This document shows positions 1 through 12,999 of a stretch of 64,000 nt of DNA, in pieces (position 1 is the stretch's first letter; each line of letters opens with the position of its first letter). Below the pieces are notes generated by a model that ran no database searches, was not told the DNA's origin, and saw nothing but the letters and a program-made list of their open reading frames with translations. Made by a program: the position numbers and the translations under genes. Source of the DNA: Tritrichomonas musculus (Eukaryota > Parabasalia > Tritrichomonadida > Tritrichomonadidae); NCBI GenBank assembly GCA_039105265.1, contig JAPFFF010000021.1, forward strand, positions 1-64,000. The letters run 5' to 3'.

Positions 1-2009
1 ATAGGTTTGTTTGTAATTTTTTGCGTTTAATTTGTCGTAAAAAATATTTGTTTCAAAAATTTTGTTCAATTCATTGACATCTTGATATAAAAAATTATCA
101 AAATGCGATAAAATTGCCATGCACTCTTCAATATCACAATTGGACGCTCCAGTATTCAATAAGTAACGAATTACGTCATGCGAATTTCTGAAATGCAAAT
201 CGTTTTCATTGAGAATCGTTAAAATGAAAGAAGGAGAAAGAGATAAATAATAAGCAATGCAGATGCACTCCTCAAAGTATTTAGCAAAATCATTTTTTTC
301 TTGCACAAATAATTCATTCAATAAATGCGATTCTATGTCATCTGCTGATTCTAATAGTTCTGAATAAAGAATCAATCTCATCGTTGTTTGATATGATTTT
401 GGAAATTGATTGATTAGTTCATCTGTTTCGTTTTTAATAAATTGCTTATCTAATTTATCAGCGAAAAAATTGATCTTAAAAAGTTCAGATGATTCGTAAT
501 TCAATTGAAACGGATCTCTTTTTAACATCTTTTTCAGGTTGAATTCCAATTCAGTGAAACTGTAAAAAATTTTAAATGTTAGTGAATCATATTTCAAAAT
601 CAAGTTTTTAAATGGATTATTTTTGAGCACTTGTGACCATGAAGAAATATATTTCCCTCCTGTTGCGCCACTTCTCAAAATGAACTTGAATAAATCATGA
701 AATATTTTGTCTGTGAATAATCGTTTTGCTTTTGGCAAAAAAAGATTTTCTTCATGCATTTGAATGAACAATATTAATGAATCTGGAATTTTATTTTCAT
801 CTTCTAGAATTTCAGTTTCATATTCATATATCTCATCATCTTCAGGAACTTTTTTTAGGCATTCATCAAATATTATATTCATTTTATCATATTTAGAAAC
901 AAAATATTTAAAACTTTCAACTTTTTGCGTTAAAAAATGATTCAAAATTTTAGCAAATGAATAAACTTGAAATGATGGAAAACACAATCCTGTTGTAAAT
1001 GTTTTATAAGCCATATATCTTTGAAAACCTAAAATGCCAATCTTTAGATTTGTAGATTCAAATAAAGCATGAAAATCTCTATAAAAACATTTAATAAATC
1101 CAGATTCATATGTAATAATGAAACTGTCATCTTTCATTGAAGGACTATAAAAGCCATTCTCATGAATTATTGTAATACAAGCCAACATGCTATAAAAGAT
1201 GCAAGATATTGATATGTCTCTTGAATCATTTATAACTTTATCTTCTATTTCATTAAAGCTAAGTTTTCTTCCACTCACATATTTTAAAAGGAACAAACAA
1301 GTTCTTGATTTTGGAATTATTCCAAAACATGGAACAATGAATTGATTGTCATCTTTGGAATACAATTTTTCATATAATTTTGGAAGCGGATCAATGTATT
1401 GATTACTCTCTTTAAATGAATAAAATTCAAATGCTTTTTTATAAAGTATAATTTCATGACGATTAGAAATAATGATGAAATCGTTGATGTCAAACTCAGG
1501 AAGTTTCATTTCTTGATTATTTTGTTGAGAATTCAAATTCATTGGACTTAATTGAAAATTACCTGTAACAATTCCTACCAATGGTGAATAATAAGCAATG
1601 AGTTTGAGCAGGATCCTTGTGATCAAATCTTTTTCGTGTATAAGTAATTTGTCTAAAGAATCATTTTGATATACATTTGTGATTATAGGATCATTCAAGA
1701 AATAATTATTTGATAAATCTAAGAAATATGAGAGATTTATTTGATCTTTCTTTTTATTTGGGAAAAGAACGAAATTTTGAAAGAACCTAGAAAAAATATC
1801 AGCTAGAATGTCGAATCCAAGAATTAAATCATATATAATTCCAATTCCATTTGAATAGAGAGCAAAATATGTAATGACATCTTCAGGACTTTCAATGAAA
1901 TAAAAGAAAACCAAAGGAATCAAATCATTTTCTAACAATATCTCTTTAAAATTGATTTCAATTTCTATTAAATCAGTATGTTCTTGATCAATTAAAAAAT
2001 TGGCATAGG
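1..2009 (-). CDS. Pseudokinase-like protein, partial (3' end off window, 5' end cut by MULE)
   Basis: One uninterrupted minus-strand frame runs from the MULE border to base 1, about 665 codons without a stop, and leaves the window still open. The middle resembles a degenerate protein kinase: a hinge-like LLKYVSGRKL, then IIHENGFYSPSM where HRDLKPEN is expected, CFYRDFH in place of the DFG region, and FQVYSFAKIL matching the DVYSFG helix. HRD and DFG aspartates are not visible, so catalysis is unlikely. The C-terminal half is helical and unrecognised. The frame continues through the transposon tip to 2085 but has no upstream ATG; the first Met lies about 150 codons inside. I infer that the true 5' end was removed or displaced by the element, so the copy may be dead. 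Trichomonads carry large kinase and pseudokinase families; the exact family is not known to me. Confidence 0.6.
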
Positions 2010-2329
2010 AATCGGGGTCTATTAAAATCGGCACGAAATATTTTACAACAAGAAACTTTTTGAAAGATCCGACCAGGTAAAAAAATTACCACTTTTTGAG
2101 AGAAAAAGTTCTATCGTTGAGATGAACTTTTTGAGAGATTGAAATAAAACGGTTATAAAGGTGAATTATCTATTATATGAAAAAAGGCGCCCTTTTGTTT
2201 TGAAATTGGTATCGCATCAGAGCAAATGTATTATTGATTGGTTCCACTGCTGATTCCACCAGCAGATTGTTTGTGATCGACGCAAAATAAGGAACCATTT
2301 TTAATTATAAATTGCCAGATGCGATATTA
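2010..2329. repeat. Outer terminal inverted repeat of the MULE, left
   Basis: Reverse complement of 12371-12691 with only one or two substitutions and a small indel near 2233. It holds three copies of ACTTTTTGA within about 80 bp (2053-2140) and a gcgccctttt stretch. These could be transposase-binding or promoter sites, but nothing in the sequence proves it. Confidence 0.85.
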
Positions 2330-5164
2330 AAATATCATTTACACGTAAACAGCAAGAAGGTAACCTCAATAAGGAAACTCAAAGCACGAACTAATAACAA
2401 CACATTCCTCACTAAACGATCTCATAGTAATTGCTCAAAATCTCTGACTTTACACAAATGTTGTAAATATCATTTACACGTAAACAGCAAGAAGGTAACC
2501 TCAATAAGAAAACTCAAAGCACGAACTAATAACAACACATTCCTCACTAAACGATCTCATAGTAATTGCTCAAAATCTCTGATTTTACACAAATGTTGTA
2601 AATATCATTTACACGTAAACAGCAAGAAGGTAACCTCAATAAGGAAACTCAAAGCACGAACTAATAACAGCACATTCCTCACTAAACGATCTCACAGTAA
2701 TTGCTCAAAATCTCTGACTTTACACAAATGTTGTAAATATCATTTACACGTAAACAGCAAGAAGGTAACCTCAATAAGGAAACTCAAAGCACGAACTAAT
2801 AACAGCACATTCCTCACTAAACGATCTCATAGTAATTGCTCAAAATCTCTGACTTTACACAAATGTTGTAAATATCATTTACACGTAAACAGCAAGAAGG
2901 TAACCTCAATAAGGAAACTCAAAGCACGAACTAATAACAACACATTCCTCACTAAACGATCTCACAGTAATTGCTCAAAATCTCTGATTTTACACAAATG
3001 TTGTAAATATCATTTACACGTAAACAGCAAGAAGGTAACCTCAATAAGGAAACTCAAAGCACGAACTAATAACAACACATTCCTCACTAAACGATCTCAT
3101 AGTAATTGCTCAAAATCTCTGATTTTACACAAATGTTGTAAATATCATTTACACGTAAACAGCAAGAAGGTAACCTCAATAAGGAAACTCAAAGCACGAA
3201 CTAATAACAGCACATTCCTCACTAAACGATCTCACAGTAATTGCTCAAAATCTCTGATTTTACACAAATGTTGTAAATATCATTTACACGTAAACAGCAA
3301 GAAGGTAACCTCAATAAGGAAACTCAAAGCACGAACTAATAACAGCACATTCCTCACTAAACGATCTCATAGTAATTGCTCAAAATCTCTGACTTTACAC
3401 AAATGTTGTAAATATCATTTACACGTAAACAGCAAGAAGGTAACCTCAATAAGGAAACTCAAAGCACGAACTAATAACAACACATTCCTCACTAAACGAT
3501 CTCACAGTAATTGCTCAAAATCTCTGATTTTACACAAATGTTGTAAATATCATTTACACGTAAACAGCAAGAAGGTAACCTCAATAAGGAAACTCAAAGC
3601 ACGAACTAATAACAACACATTCCTCACTAAACGATCTCACAGTAATTGCTCAAAATCTCTGATTTTACACAAATGTTGTAAATATCATTTACACGTAAAC
3701 AGCAAGAAGGTAACCTCAATAAGGAAACTCAAAGCACGAACTAATAACAGCACATTCCTCACTAAACGATCTCACAGTAATTGCTCAAAATCTCTGACTT
3801 TACACAAATGTTGTAAATATCATTTACACGTAAACAGCAAGAAGGTAACCTCAATAAGGAAACTCAAAGCACGAACTAATAACAGCACATTCCTCACTAA
3901 ACGATCTCATAGTAATTGCTCAAAATCTCTGACTTTACACAAATGTTGTAAATATCATTTACACGTAAACAGCAAGAAGGTAACCTCAATAAGGAAACTC
4001 AAAGCACGAACTAATAACAGCACATTCCTCACTAAACGATCTCATAGTAATTGCTCAAAATCTCTGATTTTACACAAATGTTGTAAATATCATTTACACG
4101 TAAACAGCAAGAAGGTAACCTCAATAAGAAAACTCAAAGCACGAACTAATAACAACACATTCCTCACTAAACGATCTCACAGTAATTGCTCAAAATCTCT
4201 GATTTTACACAAATGTTGTAAATATCATTTACACGTAAACAGCAAGAAGGTAACCTCAATAAGGAAACTCAAAGCACGAACTAATAACAGCACATTCCTC
4301 ACTAAACGATCTCACAGTAATTGCTCAAAATCTCTGATTTTACACAAATGTTGTAAATATCATTTACACGTAAACAGCAAGAAGGTAACCTCAATAAGGA
4401 AACTCAAAGCACGAACTAATAACAACACATTCCTCACTAAACGATCTCACAGTAATTGCTCAAAATCTCTGATTTTACACAAATGTTGTAAATATCATTT
4501 ACACGTAAACAGCAAGAAGGTAACCTCAATAAGGAAACTCAAAGCACGAACTAATAACAGCACATTCCTCACTAAACGATCTCATAGTAATTGCTCAAAA
4601 TCTCTGATTTTACACAAATGTTGTAAATATCATTTACACGTAAACAGCAAGAAGGTAACCTCAATAAGGAAACTCAAAGCACGAACTAATAACAACACAT
4701 TCCTCACTAAACGATCTCACAGTAATTGCTCAAAATCTCTGATTTTACACAAATGTTGTAAATATCATTTACACGTAAACAGCAAGAAGGTAACCTCAAT
4801 AAGGAAACTCAAAGCACGAACTAATAACAGCACATTCCTCACTAAACGATCTCACAGTAATTGCTCAAAATCTCTGACTTTACACAAATGTTGTAAATAT
4901 CATTTACACGTAAACAGCAAGAAGGTAACCTCAATAAGGAAACTCAAAGCACGAACTAATAACAGCACATTCCTCACTAAACGATCTCATAGTAATTGCT
5001 CAAAATCTCTGACTTTACACAAATGTTGTAAATATCATTTACACGTAAACAGCAAGAAGGTAACCTCAATAAGGAAACTCAAAGCACGAACTAATAACAG
5101 CACATTCCTCACTAAACGATCTCATAGTAATTGCTCAAAATCTCTGATTTTACACAAATGTTGT
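2330..5164. repeat. Tandem array, 21 x 135 bp, left MULE arm
   Basis: Exactly 21 units of 135 bp, each starting aaatatcatttacacg. Units differ at only about four positions, all transitions: agg/aga, aac/agc, cat/cac and act/att. Because 135 is a multiple of three and one frame of the unit lacks a stop, the array reads as a 957-codon open frame of 45-residue repeats. That frame contains no ATG (it opens at a TTG) and no Met in the repeat, so I treat it as non-coding satellite. The variant order suggests blocks of about eight units: units 3-4, 11-12 and 19-20 share the same pattern. Confidence 0.95.
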
Positions 5165-5335
5165 AAATATTTTTTTTTTCAATAATATTATTTAAATATT
5201 ATTTTTAATAATTATATAGTTAACATTGTTCATATTTAATCATTTCTAAATACACTTTTACAAAAAAATTAATAAACTATTTAAAAAGTTTCAATCAAAA
5301 TTATCGTTTACTTTTCTTTTTTACAAACAATTATA

Positions 5336-7414
5336 ATGTTTGATCAAAATGGACAAATATCACTGCAATTAGGAACAGCAACTAATGTATTATCTGAAAA
5401 AACATTTTCTCATCGCGATCATCCAATTTATTTGACAAATCCACCATATGATAATCGAAAACCTCTCATTGATAATTTTAGTGTTCTTTATTTTTTGAGC
5501 ACATTTAAAAATAATAAATATACGTTTTCACAAACACATAAGTTAAAAAACCCAAAAAGAATTGATAATCAAATATTTACAAATTTTATGCTAATTTCAA
5601 GGCATCAAACCAATTTATTTAAAATATATTACCAAGTTAGTGGTAACTATTTTGCAATACAAATTATTAATTTATTTAATACAATTAAATATAAAAAAAT
5701 ACATAATGTGAAATTCAAAAAGAACGAAAGAACAGTTTATGTTTATAGCAACATAATTATTAAAAATCCTAATCCGAATAGTCCTTTTCAGATAATAAAA
5801 AACAAAGGAATGCAAGAATTATCTGATTTTTACAATAATCAGTCTGTAGATAGATCTATTCAAAATCCGATTACTGCAACAATATTTTACACAATAGCTC
5901 CATTTAATTGCAAAACTATTAAAAGGCAAAAGCACAAGCAAATGAATCCAGATGATTCAATTGAAAGTATTCTGAAAAATTATGGAGGATTTCTTTTCAG
6001 ATTTCATCCAACAGAAGAGATTGATTTAAACCAATATCAATTTGGCATTTTTTCTTGGTTTTCACCTTATTTTTTAGATATTGTAAAATCTCATCAATTT
6101 GAACAAGCAACCACAATTGAACTTGACGCCACTTTTCGAGCTCTGGCACCATATGCTATTTGTGTTCCTCATCTTATTTTCCGAAATACTGGGATTCCAC
6201 TAGCAATTTTAATTTCACCTTCTGAGAAAACGTCATTATATAGTATTTTTTTTGAATCTCTCAAAAAGTTAGATGAATTTTATGAAAATTCTGAAGAAAA
6301 TTCACTTTTTCTTAAATTCAAAAATAAAAAATATTTAAGTGATGAACATAAAGCATTTCAAAAATTAGCGAAAAATTATGATTTAGATTTTTATTATTGT
6401 TTAGTTCATTTGATTCGGTCAATCGGTGCCAATTCATTACTCGGTCTTTTATTTTCAGATATATTATTCACTTTTTCAGGCTTTGAGTGGTCGAAACATT
6501 TTAATAGATATTACCAAACTTTTCAGTTATTATATAATTTACAAGAAAATAAAGATGATGCAAGATTTGAAAAAGTAAGCAAAGTCTTAGGTGTTGATGT
6601 GAACGGAAATTATGTCGAAGTAAAAAAAGAATATTCTCCATATTTCAAGCGAAGTGTCTATGGAATACCAACCACAACAAATCACGTAGAATCGTTTCAT
6701 AAACAATTAAACGGTATTTTTAAAGCAACTCGACTTTCTTTACCGCTACGACTTGCGTACATTATAAAATATATTATGGATCGTACGTTAAGAACCAATT
6801 CTAGTGCACATTTGAATGTAAAAACTCACTTAAATAAGTTTAAAGATAAAGCATATAAAGAAATTTCAAAAAATCCTAATCTTAAATCAAATTATTCTCA
6901 AAAAGTTTGTTTATGCCGTCAATATTATTATTATTATTATTTATACTGTGTTAATATTCCATGCGTACATTGCATTTTAAATGATTATTGGAAAGATCAA
7001 AATTACATACATCAAATGGAAGAATTTGATATAAAGTTTGATTCTCATGATATAAAATATGACCAATTACTAGAATTCGATATTAAAACTGAATTAACTT
7101 TTAGAAAAAGAAAAAAGTCAACTGAAGGAAATAATGATAATAATGACAATAACAATAACAATTTCCAAATTGGCATTTGTTTGGATGGAAAAAATTATTC
7201 TGATAGTATGACAACTATAATTGATAATACAACATACCAACTTTCAGAAATTATTGCGAAAAATAATTTAAATATTACAGTCATTGCATTAGCAGTACAG
7301 CGAGAATTAATGCCTGTAGAAGAGACATATAATATTGATGAATATTTGGCTTTGTTTCAGGTTAAATTGTGGACAAAGATAATATCAGATGGAAATAAGA
7401 AAGTAAACATATAA
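5336..7414 (+). CDS. MULE transposase
   Basis: A 692-residue protein, the only gene of the element; ATG at 5336 after an AT-rich leader. The MULE transposase core is visible: ELDATFRAL supplies the first catalytic Asp, LSDEHKAFQ the second, YYCLVHLIRS is the C-x2-H motif that follows it, and TNHVESFHKQLNG supplies the catalytic Glu. A SWIM-type zinc finger (CxC ... IPCVHC) follows at about residues 525-550, as in many MULE and FAR1-like transposases. An Asn-rich run lies near residue 605. The N-terminal 200 residues are basic and probably hold the DNA-binding part. The frame is intact, so the element may be autonomous. The gene sits between the two satellite arrays, about 170 bp from the left one and 100 bp from the right one. 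Confidence 0.85.
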   Translation: MFDQNGQISLQLGTATNVLSEKTFSHRDHPIYLTNPPYDNRKPLIDNFSVLYFLSTFKNNKYTFSQTHKLKNPKRIDNQIFTNFMLISRHQTNLFKIYYQVSGNYFAIQIINLFNTIKYKKIHNVKFKKNERTVYVYSNIIIKNPNPNSPFQIIKNKGMQELSDFYNNQSVDRSIQNPITATIFYTIAPFNCKTIKRQKHKQMNPDDSIESILKNYGGFLFRFHPTEEIDLNQYQFGIFSWFSPYFLDIVKSHQFEQATTIELDATFRALAPYAICVPHLIFRNTGIPLAILISPSEKTSLYSIFFESLKKLDEFYENSEENSLFLKFKNKKYLSDEHKAFQKLAKNYDLDFYYCLVHLIRSIGANSLLGLLFSDILFTFSGFEWSKHFNRYYQTFQLLYNLQENKDDARFEKVSKVLGVDVNGNYVEVKKEYSPYFKRSVYGIPTTTNHVESFHKQLNGIFKATRLSLPLRLAYIIKYIMDRTLRTNSSAHLNVKTHLNKFKDKAYKEISKNPNLKSNYSQKVCLCRQYYYYYYLYCVNIPCVHCILNDYWKDQNYIHQMEEFDIKFDSHDIKYDQLLEFDIKTELTFRKRKKSTEGNNDNNDNNNNNFQIGICLDGKNYSDSMTTIIDNTTYQLSEIIAKNNLNITVIALAVQRELMPVEETYNIDEYLALFQVKLWTKIISDGNKKVNI

Positions 7415-7510
7415 TCATTAAAAGTTAAATTATTTTTAAAAAAAATAAAGATTAAAATAAAGAATTATTTGTCGTATTTTATTATTGTTGTTTACGTGTA
7501 AATGATATTT

Positions 7511-10500
7511 ACAACATTTGTGTAAAGTCAGAGATTTTGAGCAATTACTGTGAGATCGTTTAGTGAGGAATGTGTTGTTATTAGTTCGTGCTTTGAGTTT
7601 CCTTATTGAGGTTACCTTCTTGCTGTTTACGTGTAAATGATATTTACAACATTTGTGTAAAGTCAGAGATTTTGAGCAATTACTGTGAGATCGTTTAGTG
7701 AGGAATGTGTTGTTATTAGTTCGTGCTTTGAGTTTCCTTATTGAGGTTACCTTCTTGCTGTTTACGTGTAAATGATATTTACAACATTTGTGTAAAATCA
7801 GAGATTTTGAGCAATTACTATGAGATCGTTTAGTGAGGAATGTGTTGTTATTAGTTCGTGCTTTGAGTTTCCTTATTGAGGTTACCTTCTTGCTGTTTAC
7901 GTGTAAATGATATTTACAACATTTGTGTAAAATCAGAGATTTTGAGCAATTACTGTGAGATCGTTTAGTGAGGAATGTGTTGTTATTAGTTCGTGCTTTG
8001 AGTTTCCTTATTGAGGTTACCTTCTTGCTGTTTACGTGTAAATGATATTTACAACATTTGTGTAAAATCAGAGATTTTGAGCAATTACTATGAGATCGTT
8101 TAGTGAGGAATGTGTTGTTATTAGTTCGTGCTTTGAGTTTCCTTATTGAGGTTACCTTCTTGCTGTTTACGTGTAAATGATATTTACAACATTTGTGTAA
8201 AGTCAGAGATTTTGAGCAATTACTATGAGATCGTTTAGTGAGGAATGTGCTGTTATTAGTTCGTGCTTTGAGTTTCCTTATTGAGGTTACCTTCTTGCTG
8301 TTTACGTGTAAATGATATTTACAACATTTGTGTAAAATCAGAGATTTTGAGCAATTACTATGAGATCGTTTAGTGAGGAATGTGTTGTTATTAGTTCGTG
8401 CTTTGAGTTTTCTTATTGAGGTTACCTTCTTGCTGTTTACGTGTAAATGATATTTACAACATTTGTGTAAAATCAGAGATTTTGAGCAATTACTATGAGA
8501 TCGTTTAGTGAGGAATGTGCTGTTATTAGTTCGTGCTTTGAGTTTCCTTATTGAGGTTACCTTCTTGCTGTTTACGTGTAAATGATATTTACAACATTTG
8601 TGTAAAATCAGAGATTTTGAGCAATTACTATGAGATCGTTTAGTGAGGAATGTGTTGTTATTAGTTCGTGCTTTGAGTTTCCTTATTGAGGTTACCTTCT
8701 TGCTGTTTACGTGTAAATGATATTTACAACATTTGTGTAAAATCAGAGATTTTGAGCAATTACTATGAGATCGTTTAGTGAGGAATGTGTTGTTATTAGT
8801 TCGTGCTTTGAGTTTCCTTATTGAGGTTACCTTCTTGCTGTTTACGTGTAAATGATATTTACAACATTTGTGTAAAATCAGAGATTTTGAGCAATTACTA
8901 TGAGATCGTTTAGTGAGGAATGTGCTGTTATTAGTTCGTGCTTTGAGTTTCCTTATTGAGGTTACCTTCTTGCTGTTTACGTGTAAATGATATTTACAAC
9001 ATTTGTGTAAAGTCAGAGATTTTGAGCAATTACTATGAGATCGTTTAGTGAGGAATGTGTTGTTATTAGTTCGTGCTTTGAGTTTCCTTATTGAGGTTAC
9101 CTTCTTGCTGTTTACGTGTAAATGATATTTACAACATTTGTGTAAAATCAGAGATTTTGAGCAATTACTATGAGATCGTTTAGTGAGGAATGTGTTGTTA
9201 TTAGTTCGTGCTTTGAGTTTCCTTATTGAGGTTACCTTCTTGCTGTTTACGTGTAAATGATATTTACAACATTTGTGTAAAATCAGAGATTTTGAGCAAT
9301 TACTATGAGATCGTTTAGTGAGGAATGTGCTGTTATTAGTTCGTGCTTTGAGTTTCCTTATTGAGGTTACCTTCTTGCTGTTTACGTGTAAATGATATTT
9401 ACAACATTTGTGTAAAGTCAGAGATTTTGAGCAATTACTATGAGATCGTTTAGTGAGGAATGTGCTGTTATTAGTTCGTGCTTTGAGTTTCCTTATTGAG
9501 GTTACCTTCTTGCTGTTTACGTGTAAATGATATTTACAACATTTGTGTAAAGTCAGAGATTTTGAGCAATTACTATGAGATCGTTTAGTGAGGAATGTGT
9601 TGTTATTAGTTCGTGCTTTGAGTTTCCTTATTGAGGTTACCTTCTTGCTGTTTACGTGTAAATGATATTTACAACATTTGTGTAAAATCAGAGATTTTGA
9701 GCAATTACTGTGAGATCGTTTAGTGAGGAATGTGTTGTTATTAGTTCGTGCTTTGAGTTTCCTTATTGAGGTTACCTTCTTGCTGTTTACGTGTAAATGA
9801 TATTTACAACATTTGTGTAAAATCAGAGATTTTGAGCAATTACTGTGAGATCGTTTAGTGAGGAATGTGCTGTTATTAGTTCGTGCTTTGAGTTTCCTTA
9901 TTGAGGTTACCTTCTTGCTGTTTACGTGTAAATGATATTTACAACATTTGTGTAAAATCAGAGATTTTGAGCAATTACTATGAGATCGTTTAGTGAGGAA
10001 TGTGTTGTTATTAGTTCGTGCTTTGAGTTTTCTTATTGAGGTTACCTTCTTGCTGTTTACGTGTAAATGATATTTACAACATTTGTGTAAAATCAGAGAT
10101 TTTGAGCAATTACTATGAGATCGTTTAGTGAGGAATGTGCTGTTATTAGTTCGTGCTTTGAGTTTCCTTATTGAGGTTACCTTCTTGCTGTTTACGTGTA
10201 AATGATATTTACAACATTTGTGTAAAGTCAGAGATTTTGAGCAATTACTATGAGATCGTTTAGTGAGGAATGTGTTGTTATTAGTTCGTGCTTTGAGTTT
10301 CCTTATTGAGGTTACCTTCTTGCTGTTTACGTGTAAATGATATTTACAACATTTGTGTAAAATCAGAGATTTTGAGCAATTACTATGAGATCGTTTAGTG
10401 AGGAATGTGTTGTTATTAGTTCGTGCTTTGAGTTTCCTTATTGAGGTTACCTTCTTGCTGTTTACGTGTAAATGATATTTACAACATTTGTGTAAAATCA

Positions 10501-12370
10501 GAGATTTTGAGCAATTACTATGAGATCGTTTAGTGAGGAATGTGCTGTTATTAGTTCGTGCTTTGAGTTTCCTTATTGAGGTTACCTTCTTGCTGTTTAC
10601 GTGTAAATGATATTTACAACATTTGTGTAAAATCAGAGATTTTGAGCAATTACTATGAGATCGTTTAGTGAGGAATGTGCTGTTATTAGTTCGTGCTTTG
10701 AGTTTCCTTATTGAGGTTACCTTCTTGCTGTTTACGTGTAAATGATATTTACAACATTTGTGTAAAATCAGAGATTTTGAGCAATTACTATGAGATCGTT
10801 TAGTGAGGAATGTGCTGTTATTAGTTCGTGCTTTGAGTTTCCTTATTGAGGTTACCTTCTTGCTGTTTACGTGTAAATGATATTTACAACATTTGTGTAA
10901 AGTCAGAGATTTTGAGCAATTACTATGAGACCGTTTAGTGAGGAATGTGTTGTTATTAGTTCGTGCTTTGAGTTTTCTTATTGAGGTTACCTTCTTGCTG
11001 TTTACGTGTAAATGATATTTACAACATTTGTGTAAAATCAGAGATTTTGAGCAATTACTATGAGATCGTTTAGTGAGGAATGTGCTGTTATTAGTTCGTG
11101 CTTTGAGTTTCCTTATTGAGGTTACCTTCTTGCTGTTTACGTGTAAATGATATTTACAACATTTGTGTAAAGTCAGAGATTTTGAGCAATTACTATGAGA
11201 TCGTTTAGTGAGGAATGTGTTGTTATTAGTTCGTGCTTTGAGTTTCCTTATTGAGGTTACCTTCTTGCTGTTTACGTGTAAATGATATTTACAACATTTG
11301 TGTAAAATCAGAGATTTTGAGCAATTACTATGAGATCGTTTAGTGAGGAATGTGTTGTTATTAGTTCGTGCTTTGAGTTTCCTTATTGAGGTTACCTTCT
11401 TGCTGTTTACGTGTAAATGATATTTACAACATTTGTGTAAAATCAGAGATTTTGAGCAATTACTATGAGATCGTTTAGTGAGGAATGTGCTGTTATTAGT
11501 TCGTGCTTTGAGTTTCCTTATTGAGGTTACCTTCTTGCTGTTTACGTGTAAATGATATTTACAACATTTGTGTAAAGTCAGAGATTTTGAGCAATTACTA
11601 TGAGATCGTTTAGTGAGGAATGTGTTGTTATTAGTTCGTGCTTTGAGTTTCCTTATTGAGGTTACCTTCTTGCTGTTTACGTGTAAATGATATTTACAAC
11701 ATTTGTGTAAAATCAGAGATTTTGAGCAATTACTATGAGATCGTTTAGTGAGGAATGTGTTGTTATTAGTTCGTGCTTTGAGTTTCCTTATTGAGGTTAC
11801 CTTCTTGCTGTTTACGTGTAAATGATATTTACAACATTTGTGTAAAATCAGAGATTTTGAGCAATTACTATGAGATCGTTTAGTGAGGAATGTGCTGTTA
11901 TTAGTTCGTGCTTTGAGTTTTCTTATTGAGGTTACCTTCTTGCTGTTTACGTGTAAATGATATTTACAACATTTGTGTAAAGTCAGAGATTTTGAGCAAT
12001 TACTGTGAGATCGTTTAGTGAGGAATGTGCTGTTATTAGTTCGTGCTTTGAGTTTCCTTATTGAGGTTACCTTCTTGCTGTTTACGTGTAAATGATATTT
12101 ACAACATTTGTGTAAAATCAGAGATTTTGAGCAATTACTATGAGATCGTTTAGTGAGGAATGTGTTGTTATTAGTTCGTGCTTTGAGTTTCCTTATTGAG
12201 GTTACCTTCTTGCTGTTTACGTGTAAATGATATTTACAACATTTGTGTAAAATCAGAGATTTTGAGCAATTACTATGAGATCGTTTAGTGAGGAATGTGT
12301 TGTTATTAGTTCGTGCTTTGAGTTTCCTTATTGAGGTTACCTTCTTGCTGTTTACGTGTAAATGATATTT
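7511..12370. repeat. Tandem array, 36 x 135 bp, right MULE arm
   Basis: Exactly 36 units of the same 135-bp repeat in inverted orientation to the left arm. The same variable sites recur, plus a rare private change (accgttt near 10930). The minus strand reads as a 1650-codon frame of 45-residue repeats, again opening at TTG and lacking any ATG, so it is not called as a gene. The copy number differs from the left arm (36 against 21), showing that the arms have expanded or contracted independently. Confidence 0.95.
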
Positions 12371-12691
12371 TAATATCGCATCTGGCAATTTATAATTAAA
12401 AATGGTTCCTTATTTTGCGTCGATCACAAACAATCTGCTGGTGGAATCAGCAGCGGAACCAATATAATAATACATTTGCTCTGATGCGATACCAATTTCA
12501 AAACAAAAGGGCGCCTTTTTTCATATAATAGATAATTCACCTTTATAACCGTTTTATTTCAATCTCTCAAAAAGTTCATCTCAACGATAGAACTTTTTCT
12601 CTCAAAAAGTGGTAATTTTTTTACCTGGTCGGATCTTTCAAAAAGTTTCTTGTTGTAAAATATTTCGTGCCGATTTTAATAGACCCCGATT
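12371..12691. repeat. Outer terminal inverted repeat of the MULE, right
   Basis: Inverted copy of 2010-2329, ending ...agaccccgatt. It abuts the foldback element that starts at about 12700 with only a few bases between. Confidence 0.85.
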
Positions 12692-12699
12692 CTTCTGCC

Positions 12700-12999
12700 A
12701 ATTTTATTTCTAAATTCATTATTTTTTCATCTTGTCGTTGCATTAACTAATAATTGACAATATTAAATGATACAATATATTATATTATTACTTATTCTTA
12801 TTCATTCATACTCCTTGTTATGAGTTCATAGAATCTTATTTCTAAATTTAATATTATTTAACTTTTTCATTAAAATATCTAGCATTATACAATATTTTGT
12901 GATATTATGTGTTATTACAATGTTATAAATCTTTTATTTATTTTCATATGTATCAAATAAAAGGTGTTTCAAAAACGACCGTTTATTAAAAAAAATTTT
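12700..12999. repeat. Terminal inverted repeat of foldback element, left
   Basis: About 300 bp, reverse complement of 16770-17068 with essentially no differences by eye. Confidence 0.8.

Larger units (their letters stand above)
2010..12691. mobile_element. Mutator-like DNA transposon (MULE) with satellite-bearing inverted arms
   Basis: A 10.7-kb unit bounded by inverted repeats that both begin aatcggggtctatt and run inward for about 320 bp with only a few differences. Each passes into a tandem array of the same 135-bp unit in inverted orientation. The core (about 5165-7510) holds one transposase gene with MULE catalytic motifs. Weak inverted similarity (aaaattggca) extends about 14 bp outside each tip, so the ends are known to within about 15 bp. 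I found no 9-bp target duplication by eye, which is expected for a fresh MULE insertion; the left flank is a coding gene and the right flank is another element, so the ends may have been rearranged. High arm identity suggests a young copy or arms kept alike by conversion. Confidence 0.85.

Noticed and set aside
2312-5185. 957-codon open frame of 45-residue repeats, plus strand
   Set aside because: It opens at TTG, has no ATG at all, and is open only because a 135-bp satellite is a multiple of three; it lies inside a transposon arm.
2330-12370. CRISPR-like arrays
   Set aside because: The repeat is a continuous 135-bp tandem without spacers, in a eukaryotic genome.
7436-12388. 1650-codon open frame of 45-residue repeats, minus strand
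   Set aside because: Same reason; it is the inverted arm of the same element.
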